Assembly (NCBI GenBank): GCA_004794655.1
Contig: SMMW01000534.1
Span: 2,735,501 to 2,799,500 of the forward strand
Length of the DNA: 64,000 nt
Reading direction: 5' to 3'
DNA from: Marisa cornuarietis
Taxonomy: Eukaryota > Mollusca > Gastropoda > Architaenioglossa > Ampullariidae
Both the position numbers and the translations under genes were made by a program. Positions 1 to 9,690 of this stretch are shown here, piece after piece. The notes below the pieces were generated by a model. It had not been told where the DNA came from and searched no databases. It saw only the letters and a program-made list of their open reading frames with translations. Each line of letters starts with the position of its first letter. Positions within the stretch are counted from its first letter, which is position 1.

Positions 1-535
1 CAACTAGCGGCGACATACGCCCGCACTAACCCTACAACTAGCGGCGACACACGCCCGCACTAACCCTACAACTAGCGGCGACATACGCCCGCACTAACCC
101 TACAACTAGCGGCGACACACGCCCGCACTAACCCTACAACTAGCGGCGACATACGCCCGCACTAACCCTACAACTAGCGGCGACACACGCCCGCACTAAC
201 CCTACAACTAGCGGCGACATACGCCCGCACTAACCCTACAACTAGCGGCGACACACGCCCGCACTAACCCTACAACTAGCGGCGACATACGCCCGCACTA
301 ACCCTACAACTAGCGGCGACACACGCCCGCACTAACCCTACAACTAGCGGCGACATACGCCCGCACTAACCCTACAACTAGCGGCGACATAACACTACAA
401 CTAGCGGCGACATACGCCCGCACTAACCCTACAACTAGCGGCGACATACGCCCGCACTAACCCTACAACTAGCGGCGACATACGCCCGCACTAACACTAC
501 AACTAGCGGCGACACACGCCCGCATTAAACCTAAA
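1..535. repeat. 34-bp satellite array, about 15.7 copies
   Basis: A 34-bp unit (caactagcggcgac, then atacgcccgcac or acacgcccgcac, then taacccta) is repeated head to tail from the first base. Over roughly the first 11 units, position 16 alternates strictly T, C, T, C, so the working period there is 68 bp. A shortened unit near 388-397 lacks the acgcccgcact part. After it several T-type units run in succession, and the array decays at 520-560. The left end is cut by the window edge. The unit contains taaccct, which resembles one telomere repeat, but it is not a telomere array. Confidence 0.97.
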
Positions 536-539
536 ACTT

Positions 540-1024
540 ACCGGTGACACGCGCCTAAAATACTATAACCTACATGCTTTTTCTCTCTTAACGATCACTC
601 AAACGTTACGCATGCGCTCTTTTGCTCGAACATTTTTGACATCAAAGTTTGCGTCATTCATCAAAACTCACGTCATTCACAGCCGCTCACGCGCTTGCTA
701 GGATGACCTAGACCCACTAAACATTTCATTCGTAACAGTGTCGTGTATTTGTTTGGGACTAGGGTGACTATATCGTGCATTTATAAAATTACAAACAAAA
801 GGAGTTAAAACAAGCTTTTGCTCACTTTGCCAACAGCATTTAGTGTAAAGAAGAAATCAATGTTTTCAGAATAATTTTTGAAGGTAAAACATTTATTTGA
901 AGAATGAACTGGTCTGAGAGATTTATTTGTCTCAGGACATTGGGGGTGGGGGATAATGACAAACGCTTGTTATAAACGTCAATACAGTTTTCTAACAACA
1001 TGTGTAGGTAGCCTATTGCCTCCC
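540..1024. other. 3' flank and 3' UTR side of lectin gene 1
   Basis: No coding signal is seen here. From about 740 onward the sequence is closely paralogous to 17950-18226 and, up to the window end, to 63860-64000. It is therefore the 3' flank of a duplicated minus-strand lectin unit. On the minus strand it carries AATAAA signals at 892-897 and 922-927, about 100-130 bases past the stop codon. Confidence 0.7.
892..927 (-). terminator. Candidate polyadenylation signals of lectin gene 1
   Basis: Two minus-strand AATAAA hexamers (tttatt on the plus strand at 892-897 and 922-927) lie 98-133 bases downstream of the gene 1 stop codon at 1025. Both are conserved in gene 2 at 18086-18091 and 18116-18121. 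Which one is used cannot be told from sequence. Confidence 0.55.
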
Positions 1025-1284
1025 TTAGATGCTACAGGCGATCCACGAAGCAGACACGAAGTACATCTTTGACGAGCCCCCCCGAAGCGCAAGCGCATCA
1101 AAGCCATCCGTGGATTTGGCGGACACCATCACTTCGACCCTGAAGTTTGTAACGTTTTCCATGCTGAGATGACCGAAGCCAAGAGACACCCAGGGGACTG
1201 TGGTGAAGGGGCGAGTGAAGTTGACGTGGATGGGTGGAGGACGTTCAGGCCCATGTATTGGAAAGACGAGAACGCCGGTCTCAC
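1025..1284 (-). CDS. Gene 1 terminal exon: H-type lectin domain
   Basis: A 260-base exon after acceptor ..gttcag (1287-1285). It starts in phase 1 with GETGVLVF and ends with SWIACSI and a TAA stop. It contains the whole lectin fold core and one Cys near the C terminus. It is about 85% identical by eye to the gene 2 exon and roughly half identical to the plus-strand genes. Confidence 0.88.
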
Positions 1285-4200
1285 CTGAACAAAAATCAGA
1301 CAGTTAAAATCCATCCATCCATCCTGTTTTAAAGCTCAAGAAATCCTTACACTAGTCGGAATATATCAGCTCGATAATATCATTCATGGATTAAATAACA
1401 TTAACACATTTGTGCTTGAGGGTCTGTGTGTGAGGTGAGCCTGTGTCGTCTCTGTGAGGTGGTAACCAATAGAAGCTGATCTCCAGAAGCTGATCCTCCT
1501 GTTCGTTTTTGAGTTTTTTGAGTCGAAAAATAGTGAGTACAGATATTTAACGGTCGATATTTAATCGACCTTATGATCGGTTAAATGATGCATGTATCAA
1601 TTGATGTAGTAAATAATTTGCGTAACTGGTGTCAAAAGATTGTATCAGACTGGCAGGTTGCCCCAACTAGTCAAGGAAATTGACAATTACAACTTGGACA
1701 TCCTGGGAGTCAGCGAGGTCAGATGGACCGGCACGAGAAAGAGGAGACTAGCATCAGGACATACTATCATGTTCTCAGGAAGATCAGACGACCAACACTC
1801 TGAAGGAGTAGCACTACTCCTCAATAGGAAAACTGAAAAGACACTGCTGGAATGGAAGCCTTATGGACCCAGGCTTCTGAGAGCAAGATTCCATTCAAAC
1901 TACTCCAAGCTGACAGTGCTAGTTTGCTATGCACCAGCAGAAGACTCCGAGGCAGAAGACAAGGATGCTTTTTACGATCAGCTCCAGGCAGCCACGGAGA
2001 GCGTCCGAGCGCATGATATGTTGCTCATCACCGATCTCAATGCCAAGGTAGAAAGTGACAATACCTGCAGGGAGCATATCATGGGCAAGCATGGAATTGG
2101 AACCATCAATGACAACGGAGAGAGACTGGCAGACTTTTGTGAAGAAAACAATCTACTGATTGGAGGCACACTCTTCCAACACAAAGACATCCACAAGGCA
2201 ACGTGGACATCACCAGACGGGATCACAAAAAACCAGATAGACCTTTTCATCATCAACCGAAGATGGAGAAGCTCACTTCAAGATGTCAGAGCCTACAGAG
2301 GAGCAGACGTTGCCAGTGACCACACTCTTGTGATAGTCGCAGTTTCTCTGAAGCTACGTCGTTCGCGAGGAAAACAGGCAGGTCAGCAGAGAGTGGACTC
2401 CGGCAGACTGAAAGACCCAGCCACCAAACGGACCTTTGTAGTGGAAGTAAAGAACAGGTTCCAGGTACTAGAGGACCAACAGGAGATGACCTTAGAGGAC
2501 TTCAATCGAGTCTTACAGGAAACAGGAGAGAAAATACTGGGATTCCAACAAAAAAAGAAAGAACAGTGGATCGAAGAAGAGACATGGAAAAGGATAGAAG
2601 AGAGAAAGTCAACCAAGCAGAAAATCAACAACACCAGATCTGAACGTCTGAAGGAACAACACAGACAAAGATATACAGAAATAAACAAAGAGGTAAAGAG
2701 GATGATCAAAACCGACAAAAGGGACTACATAGAGAAACTGGCAGAAGAAGCAGAAGAAGCATCAGGAAAAAATGATCTGAAGACACTGTATAAAATCAAT
2801 AAACAGCTGAACAACAGGTTCAAAAACAGTGAAGTGCCAGTGAAAGACATGAACGGAAATGTTGTCGATGGAGAGACGGAAAACCTACAGCGCTGGAGGG
2901 AGCATTTTGAGTCAGTTCTAAACAGGCCAGACCCCCCTCAGCTCGCAGACATCCAGCCAGCAGATACAGACCTTGACATCTGCACAGACACGCCAAGCCT
3001 GGAAGAAATGACAGCAGCAATAAAGGCAATGAAAAGCGGCAAAGCACCAGGGGCAGATGGAATAACAGCAGAGATGTTGAAAGCAGATGTGAATGTAACA
3101 GCTCCCATGTTGACTGAAATCTTCAGGCAAGTTTGGGAATCAGGACAGATCCCCGATGCGTGGAAGACAGGGCTCATCTTCAAGTAACCCAATAAAGGAG
3201 ATCTTGGAGACTGCAATAACTGGAGGGTATAACACTTCTTTCCATCACCAGCAAGGTCTTCAGCAAGATTGTTTTGTCAAGACTGACGGCAACCGTTGGG
3301 AAAGACCTCCGTGTGTTATCATTAAACTTTTTTTTCACTAATCACAGGTGTTATCACTTGACTTTTTCAGAAGGGACAATGTAACCAGAACATGGCAAAC
3401 AATGTTTGCCCTCACAGAAATATTAACTAATTTGATAACACTTTCTTTCAGATAAAACTGTTTTAAATCATGTGTGTATTGGTTGCTTTCCCTGGTTGCG
3501 GTCCAGTGGCGCAACGGTTAGCGCCTGTCACCAATACAGTGAAGACTGGCTGTCCTGGGTTCAGTTCTCGTCTCGGGCACGCTGTTCTTTCTCTGCATGT
3601 GGCATCTGTTTACAGGACTGGCTGCCTTGCCGTGATATAGCCTTAGCTGCTGACTCGGCGTAAAACACCAATAAAAAACAAAAACAAAAACAAAACAAAT
3701 AAACAAAACAACAAACAAACAGAAGTTGAAAAAATACCTCGAGAATTGTAAAGTTTACAAGAGAGAATCAGAGAAGGTGAAGAATATTTGAGGTAAAGAC
3801 AACCACTCACATCGTTTTTCCTTGATTTCATTTCTTAGTCCTGAAACATACATAATCATAAGTTCGTCACTAAAAATAAAAATAAGTCACAATGCGAGAG
3901 ATGGAGAGAAAAAAGAATTTTCTTCAGTATATTTATAAGAGTCTACACACAAACTGACACAGACAAATAGGGAGGTGAGCAGCCTTTGGTAATTTTTAGT
4001 GAGTTCTAACAATTTGAAGTAACCAGCATATGAATCTCACACCTAATCATGGATACATAACGTGTTTCTGTTATATCTTGGCATGACACCATATTGCTCT
4101 AATCACAGGCAGTAAGAATACCTAGTACATGTATTTCAGGCTACACTGTCTGACAGCAGGTAGAGCAGCATGTATCTTGGCCTAAAATTGGCAGAAGTGA

Positions 4201-7200
4201 AGATTAACTGATTAAGTAAAAGCATTAAGAGAAACAAATGAGTGAAGGTAAATAAAAGAAATAGAGGAAAATATAAGAAACAAGACCGTGGCAAAAGTTT
4301 ATTTCATTACGTGGGTTTTTGGTTGAAGAAAAAGGTAATCACGTGATCTTACGCTCGAAATGAAGTTGTTTAAAACTTCCTGGGTGGCCGTATCTCCTGC
4401 TATTGCCTCAAAAAACAGACTTGTGTCCTTGCCAAAGGGGAAAGGCCTCACTACCTTGTGGGTACTGCCGTGAGGCATAGGCTAAGGGAGACAGCCCCGA
4501 CAGAAAAACAATTGCCACTGCTCCGATGTCGGGGGCTCTGGCTCTGCTGCCTTGTGGGCAACCTCTGGAGGAATAAAGGGAAAGGGAGACTACACTTACA
4601 GAAAAACTCCTCTGCCTTTTTGGGAGGAGTAATCTGATTCCTACAGGAAGGTCAATCGTAAGATACTGAAAGGCATGAAGGCAGTCACGGCAGCCAGGAT
4701 AGGGGAGAGATGGAGTGAGATTGAAGACAGTGTGGCCTAGGGAGGCAACCTGAAGGCCCTTCGCCTGCTCAAGACCCTCACCAATGAGAGTCGACAGAAA
4801 ACGCCCGCAATCGAAGACAGCGAAGGCAGCCTGCTCTTGGATGTCCTAGACCGCTGGACGAATCACTAACTGCTGATGACAGAATCGAACATCTTCCAAG
4901 ACTCCCAGGACACGAACGCCGTAGGGGACCTGCAAGTCCTACGTGCAGAGGAAGCACGGACTATTCAGAGCCTGAATGAAGGAAATTTCTCTGGGTGGAC
5001 AAATGACTCAGCAAAGCTGATCTTATCTCATTGTGGTGGAAAATCTGGACAGCCAAGCAGTGGTCACAAGAGTAAATGCAGTCCCTGATCGTACTCATGC
5101 TAAGAAAGGTAACGTGAGGCAGGGTCAGAACTATCGTGCGATCCGCCTGATCAGTCACCCAAGTAAAATTATGCTGAAAGTGATCCAAAACTACCTTACA
5201 CCGGCGACAGAGGAGGTACTAGCTGAGGAAGAGGAGCACTATTGAGCCCACCATAAATAGTCTGTGCATGAATAATTTCGTGGTTTTTTTATTTGCTTTT
5301 TTGTCTCGTGTGAATAATGTCGAATTATGTTCCTCCCATTCGGCTTTTTGTCTTAGCGTGTATTCGGCCGGCTGATTGAAGAAGTAGAGGGCGGCAACTG
5401 CGATAGCGAATGGAAAGCACGTGGCAGCTCGAAACCAAGGATGTTTGCTATCTTCTTAAGATGAATGCCAATTTTGTATAAAACATGCTACAAGCCGGCA
5501 AGAAATAACAATTAAAGAAAGGGAAAGAGCATAGGATTTATTCCAAGTTCCCTGCTGTTTTCTTTTTTCTAAAAATAACTCATCGTTAGTTGTCAAAAAG
5601 ACCAGAGAACCTACCCTTTTCGCCTAATACTGATTTATATATTGCTTGTATTGCAGGGTATTCTTGGCATTCACCCCCTAACCTCTTCAGGTCGCTGTGG
5701 GGGGTGGGTAGGTGTTCGAGACCTTACTTGTCTCAGGGTATGTGAGGGCGGTGCTCTTCTAATCCCCCTCGCTGCCTTATTTCCCAAACCCTCTATGGAG
5801 TCAGGTACGTATTACCGCCAGCTGGATCAACTGGGGGAAGTTTGCTGCGCTAATCGGGTATTGAACCAGCGTGCTCTCAGTTCGGACTACAGCGCTCGAA
5901 CCACTCGGCCATCCGCTTCCCCAAACATACCGGAGTTTATTTCTGCCGACGGAGTCAAAAGCTTTCTCAAAGTCGATAAACGCAACATATAATTTTTTTT
6001 TGTGTGTTATTTGTAAGGTATTTTTGGATAATAGCAAAAAGTGTTAAAATATTGTCTGTTGTGCTGTAACCGAAAATCCGCCTTCTGCTTTTTTATTTTT
6101 TGTTCTTCTGCCCACTCTACTAATTATCTACTTACGATATTAGTATAGATCCTACTTATTACACTTGTTAAAGCAATACCACGATAGTTGTTCAGATTTT
6201 TTGTCGCCTTTTTCCTAGAAATTGGCACAAATATATATTGAGACCATTCTTGTGGGAAGGTTCCTGCACTGAAAAGCATGTTAAACAATTGGACAAGATA
6301 ATTATTTGTCATTTAAATCATCTCCCCTGCTATTCCACCTGGTCGTACACTTTCACTCTGTTTAAGATGCATCATACTATTTATCATTTTCTGCTTGGAG
6401 ATCTCGTCATCAAGGAGCCAGTGTGGTTCATCACGTGACTGTCTTACTGAGACTTTGATTATTTGGATGTGTTCCTGCGAGCCGATAAAAGTAGCTGGAT
6501 ATCAAATTTTAGGGAGTCACAGGAGATTAAACGAGTGATTTATATCGCGCATGATCACACTCATGAAGGAGCATTCTCTCAGACAAGAACGAGACATGGA
6601 CACCAGACACAACAGGGGAGAAGAAGCAACTGTGCAGACAAATAATAAAAGACAAACATAGAATACGTATTGAGGAATTATGAAACAAACAGTAAGTAAG
6701 GATTTAGAGCTGCATACTAGTCAACAGACGAAAAAAGTGAAAGAAAGGGTTAGAGAAAGGGAGTAGCATTACGTGGATTAGGAGTAATGTTCATGGAACA
6801 GATGTTTTTAGTGCACGTTTAAAAAATTGGATGGTGTCTAGGTGACGAATGTGGAAGGGGAGAGAGTTCTACTATTTTGCACAACAAAAACTAAAAATCT
6901 GGAGACCATATGTGGTTGTTCTGGTGACAGGAATAGTGAGAGTAGGGTGATCAGACGAAGAGCGGAGTTGTCTGGCTAGGATGTACGAGACGAGAAGTTC
7001 TGAGAAGTTGTCAGGATGGGTAGCTACTGATGCCAGTACAGGAAAGGAAGGAGGGTAGTGACATGATCACTAGCACTAAGCACACAATGTATAGACTAAA
7101 GCTCCGTTCAAGTCTGTTTTCGTCCGCCTTGAAGTATACATTCGGCCTTTAAGGAAAAGGACAAAATATTTTTGATATTTTGCGATGTCGGTACTAATCT

Positions 7201-8366
7201 GTTACTGGTTGTTCGTTTCCTGTTCTGTCATTCAGATAACCACATATGACTATATGCATCTTTCTGGAGAATCGATTTATAGAAAGATCAAATGTCAGGC
7301 ACCATATAGCAAGCAATTAGCAGGAATTCTTTAGATGACCTTTAAAAAAGATGTCAGATACAGTGACCACAGTAGACAATGATTCATGTTGTGTGCGTGA
7401 AAATGAAGAGGTCATAGAAAAGTACAGGTAGGATGTCAATAGCTGTCAGAGAAAACCAGTATTTCTCACCTGAAATGTTGTCTTCCAGTCTGGTCAGTCT
7501 ACTCGCCAGGTTGTCGATTAGTCCTGCTAGAACCGGAGCTCTATCTCCCCTCTGAGCACCTACTGTGACAACAAAACAGGCGTCATAACTGACATTGTCA
7601 TGACAACGACTACCTATAAATGACACTAATATTGCAACAGATATTGTGATATTATTGCAGGCGTTTCACACCAGGTCTTCACATAGATTCTTGTCCTTTT
7701 TCAAAGTTGGCAAAAGGTAATGGAACTAGTAGAAAACTTTAAAGAGAACAGTGATAAACAACGAAGCGGCACTTAACAAGAAACAAAACTCATTAAAAAA
7801 TGACTCACCTGGCTATCAAAATCACAAGAAATCATGTAATATTCAGAATAAGATAAACTTTATAATCATTTTAATCACATTCAAAGTTTGCATGAGAGTG
7901 TGCCTAAAAAGCTATCTTCTTTAATGCATTTGTTTTGTAGTAACATAATAGGAACATAATATTTCTTTTTCATTTCGTAGATCAAGGCTTAGATGTAAGA
8001 AAATATTACTTTTGATTATTTGCTACCCTCTTAAGTAAATATGTTTCATTTGTCTCTCTCTCTCTCTCTGTTCCTCTAACTTTGTTGTGAAGACTCACAT
8101 CTCAATCAGTGGGCTGGGAGAAAGGACCAAAAGATATTCTTGCCCCTCAGAATCTTTTTTTGAGGGGGTGGCAGTTCCCCTGCTTCCATGGTTACTGATA
8201 ATGACATACGTACGTAAAATAATCTAAAAACTGGAAAAAGTTTTATAATACACTAATGAAATAATGTACCACTTCAAAACTACATACCGCTTGGAGGAGG
8301 CGTCGACAAAATCTCGGTTGTCATCAAGACGACGAGTACAATAAAGCGACCACCTGCTGTAACCAT
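1025..8366 (-). CDS. Secreted H-type lectin, gene 1 (4 exons, 153 aa)
   Basis: The predicted product is a small secreted lectin of the Helix-agglutinin (H-type) family, which binds sugars as trimers or larger assemblies. Exons on the minus strand are 8366-8288 (signal peptide, hydrophobic core FIVLVVLMTTEIL), 7562-7470 (coiled coil with LAGLIDNLASRLTRLE), 3840-3811 (30-nt microexon) and 1284-1025 (lectin domain, ending SWIACSI then TAA). All junctions have GT/AG and all introns are phase 1, and 79+93+30+260 gives 462 bases with no stop. The domain shows FTRPFTTVPWVS, FRVEV, GFDAL and VSASWIAC, the core pattern of H-type lectins. The loop that holds a Trp in the plus-strand paralogs reads LRGGSS here. 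The 153 aa fits the family, whose proteins are about 100-200 aa. The ATG at 8366 is the only one ahead of the signal peptide. Introns hold LINE, SINE and older repeats. C1q was the main alternative, but the beta-strand motifs fit H-type better. Confidence 0.85.
1638..3309 (+). mobile_element. LINE family A fragment: endonuclease, linker and start of RT
   Basis: One open frame of 515 codons (1640-3187) runs through an APE-type endonuclease and into a reverse transcriptase. Visible endonuclease motifs are [37 protein letters not shown] and a terminal ASDHTLV. The RT begins with KSGKAPGADGITAEML. A TAA replaces the Leu codon of the expected LPKKGD motif at 3185-3187, and LINE-like sequence continues in another frame to about 3309. 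The 5' end is truncated (it begins at YQTGRLPQ) and the 3' half of RT is absent. The same family lies at 13690-16240 on the minus strand. It is antisense to lectin gene 1 and sits in its last intron. The clade is not certain; RTE-like is my guess. Confidence 0.9.
3488..3718 (+). mobile_element. tRNA-derived SINE, family S1
   Basis: The tRNA-like head has an A box (tggcgcaacggtt) and a B-box-like stretch (gggttcagttctc). It is followed by a conserved central/tail part (ccttgccgtgat ... ctgactcggcgtaaaac) and an A-rich (caaaaa)n tail. The paralogous intron of gene 2 (19595-19612) has uninterrupted sequence at the same point, so the insertion borders are well defined. A second copy of the tail lies at 43015-43120 on the minus strand. 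Its short open frames are not genes. Confidence 0.85.
3811..3840 (-). CDS. Gene 1 microexon (30 nt)
   Basis: A minus-strand exon with acceptor gtttcag and donor gtgagtgg. It is phase 1 at both ends and adds LRNEIKEKR plus the first base of a Cys codon that the lectin exon completes (T + GT). It is identical in gene 2 and homologous in genes 3 and 4, and is open in all four. Whether it is always spliced in is not known. Confidence 0.7.
3990..4240 (-). repeat. Decayed copy of the element that is open at 58868-59215
   Basis: This stretch (tagtgagttctaacaatttg ... gtgaaggtaaataaaag) matches 58868-59225 and 19890-20150, and 54640-54900 in reverse. Here the reading frame is broken. It lies just upstream (in gene sense) of the microexon, as in gene 4. 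Confidence 0.6.
4430..5250 (+). mobile_element. LINE family B fragment: linker and start of RT
   Basis: Broken frames read PAIEDSEGSLLLDVLDRW, EEARTIQSLNEG, then KKGNVRQGQNYRAI and LISHPSKIMLKVIQN with TEEVLAEEEEHY. This is the known order of linker and RT block 1 and 2 motifs in a mollusc LINE type. The centre (GKSPGxDN to PLPKKG) is largely deleted. The rest of the RT is missing. It is inserted in the gene 1 intron and absent from gene 2. Family B also occurs at 16500-17470. Confidence 0.75.
5655..5930 (-). mobile_element. tRNA-derived SINE, family S2 (gene 1 intron copy)
   Basis: On the minus strand the head has a good A box (tggccgagtggttcg) and B box (ggttcaatacc), typical of a Leu/Ser-type tRNA. 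The body follows with cccccagttgatccagctgg, ggtttgggaaataaggc and accgccctcac. The gene 2 paralog carries the same insertion at 20355-20632, so it predates that duplication. It is inserted next to or within the RT remnant at 5935-6320. The open frame 5642-5992 is a by-product. Confidence 0.85.
5935..6320 (-). mobile_element. LINE family D RT remnant (gene 1 intron)
   Basis: Minus-strand frames give KKLYVAFIDFEKAFDS (RT block with catalytic-region FIDFEKAFD) and, separately, LVQLFNMLFSAGTFPQEW with NLNNYRGIALTSVI. The order is right for an RT, but with a deletion and frameshifts. The same piece is in gene 2 (20640-21100), and a weaker trace is in gene 3 near 32240-32310. Confidence 0.8.
6535..6690 (+). 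repeat. Interspersed repeat with gcgc-atgatcacactcat core
   Basis: Matches 21240-21375 in gene 2 and resembles 19215-19330 and, reversed, 47140-47300. A likely LINE or SINE 3' part; not coding. Confidence 0.5.
7100..7335 (-). mobile_element. LINE family D endonuclease remnant (gene 1 intron)
   Basis: The minus strand reads HIVICG then NDRTGNEQPVTD, equivalent to the GDxNxRTGN endonuclease motif in genes 3 and 4 (31074-31334 and 53634-53843). It lies just downstream of the coiled-coil exon in gene sense, the same place as in the other three genes. Confidence 0.7.
7470..7562 (-). CDS. Gene 1 coiled-coil exon (93 nt)
   Basis: Acceptor gttgtcacag, donor gtgagaaata, phase 1 at both ends. It encodes GAQRGDRAPVLAGL then IDNLASRLTRLEDNIS. 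Leu/Ile spacing of 3-4 fits a short oligomerising coiled coil. It is most like the second coiled-coil exon of genes 3 and 4. Confidence 0.8.
7690..8110. repeat. Intronic repeat shared by 11070-11400 and 22490-22910
   Basis: A roughly 350-base block (gtaatggaacta ... tcagaataagataaac ... tctctctct) occurs in gene 1, gene 2 and the intergenic region at 11070. Shorter parts are in the 3' flanks of genes 3 and 4 (34570-34690 and 56185-56300). It is not coding and ends in a (TC)n run. Confidence 0.75.
8288..8366 (-). CDS. Gene 1 signal-peptide exon
   Basis: Starts at ATG 8366 in context caccatgg and ends at donor CCAAGCG/gtatgt in phase 1. It encodes a 26-residue leader with the core RFIVLVVLMTTEILS followed by TPPPS, a classic secretion signal. 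Gene 2 has the same exon with TSSPS. Confidence 0.82.
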
Positions 8367-8619
8367 GGTGACGACCTTCACCTGTCTCTGACGACACTCA
8401 CGTGCAGATGTCAAACAAACAATCGTGAGTCTGAAACTAAATCAAAGTCTTATTCACTACAGTGCAAGGCAGAGGTCGACACTGTCTTCCAGTTGTTTGT
8501 TGCTAACTAGAATCTTTGTCTGCGGTGTGTAAGGGTCAGTCACATACTGTACACAGCTTGTGCCATGTGACAGGGAGAGACACAGGATGCTGACAGCACG
8601 GGGGCCACAAGACTGGCGG

Positions 8620-8627
8620 TATATATA
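8620..8627 (-). promoter_or_regulatory. TATA box of lectin gene 1
   Basis: TATATATA lies about 255 bases upstream of the start codon and would place transcription start near 8590. The gene 2 paralog of this site reads ggatatttgcg and has lost it. Confidence 0.5.
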
Positions 8628-8699
8628 CGAGACAATGGGAGGCAACAAAGGTGAATACCTGTAAAAGGATGTCCTTAAAATGACAAAACCGGACTTAGA

Positions 8700-9130
8700 C
8701 ATCAGTTACATCAGAGCAATTTCATCCATTATCTACAACGTTTCTCGGTAAAGAAGGAGGCGTGTGCTTCCACAGCACATTAACCTTAATCTCTTTACAC
8801 GGATGTTGCTAAACAGCATTTTTCTCTCACACACCACAGTGAGTGAAAGTCCAGGTCACAGTTGCTGTGGACAAGAGTTAAATTTTAGGGCCGACATGAT
8901 AAAGTAAGGGCGAGTTGGCTGGTATTACTAAGCAGTAAGGATATGGAGAGCTGGCAGACTTATCCATGGTTCCTTATGGATACATAGCTGATCGTTCTCT
9001 TCGGTAATCAGAAATCTCAAACATGCTTTGATATCAATATGAGGTAACTGATATTATAATAGATGTTCTCTGTAAATAAAGGGTGAATACACTGTGTTAT
9101 GTTTTCTAGAATAGTCCCCCTCTTGTGTTC
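8700..9130. other. Upstream flank of gene 1, nothing recognised
   Basis: No open frame, tRNA or strong repeat was seen. Confidence 0.4.
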
Positions 9131-9134
9131 TGTG

Positions 9135-9690
9135 CTCATAGCTCAGTTCCTTAACACTTCTTTAGCTGTGTGTCTGGACGACCCGATAACATATCTTTTT
9201 ATCATATATTATTTTTTTCAAGGAGGAGAGCCAGAGTTTACCCTTCACTGCCTGTCTCTGTTCAGGTAGGCGATGCCAATATTGCTTGTGTCACTTCAAC
9301 ACATAACTTAGGTTATATAATGTCCTTCGCTCCTCATCAGACTCCCGCACTCTATCCTCCCTCCCACAGAGACAGTCACATACGGACAACGGAGGTTCTC
9401 CCTCTGTGCTGCTAAGCAGTGGAACTCTCCTCCTCATCACATTCGCCACATCCAAGGCTACATTCAAACTCTCTCTGGAAACATATCTAATCACTAAGTA
9501 CTATCCCTGAATTACTTAACGCCCTGTCAATACTGTCTGTCATTCTAACCGTCATGTAATGACTCCTACACGTATTTCACCCCCTACTGGCTGTTATCTT
9601 TCATTTCTCATTACTGGTCTGCGCAGAGTGCGATCTATCTTGGTCGTGATGCTGGGCGTAATTTCTTCTTCTTCTTATTATTATTATCTG
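9135..9690 (+). mobile_element. LINE family C, internally deleted 3' part
   Basis: The plus strand reads ARVYPSLPVSVQVGDA and STHNLGYIMS, then jumps to a C-terminal piece (LCC*AVELSSSSHSPH, with HIQGYIQ-like remains after a frameshift). It ends with a 3' UTR and a (ttc/tta)n tail near 9660-9690. The same strings at 33110-33220 identify the family, which looks like a CR1-type LINE. The middle of the RT is deleted. Confidence 0.75.

Larger units (their letters stand above)
1285..3810 (-). other. Gene 1 last intron, with LINE and SINE insertions
   Basis: Paralogous to the gene 2 intron 18487-19705 apart from two insertions: a plus-strand LINE fragment (about 1638-3309) and a tRNA-SINE (about 3488-3718). 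The pieces 1327-1636, 3309-3488 and 3719-3810 match gene 2 and also the remnants at 36040-36870 and 57590-58820. Confidence 0.7.

Noticed and set aside
1..535. Telomere repeat array
   Set aside because: Only one taaccct per 34-bp unit; the rest is unrelated.
1025..1284. C1q domain for the terminal lectin exons
   Set aside because: Length (about 70-residue core), the PWVS, RV and FDA spacing and the SWxA end fit H-type lectin, not the roughly 130-residue C1q fold.
3488..3575. A functional tRNA gene
   Set aside because: The head has A and B boxes but cannot form a full cloverleaf with a paired acceptor stem, and it is fused to a SINE tail.
5642..5992. Plus-strand 116-codon frame as a gene
   Set aside because: It is the reverse side of a tRNA-derived SINE plus an RT remnant.
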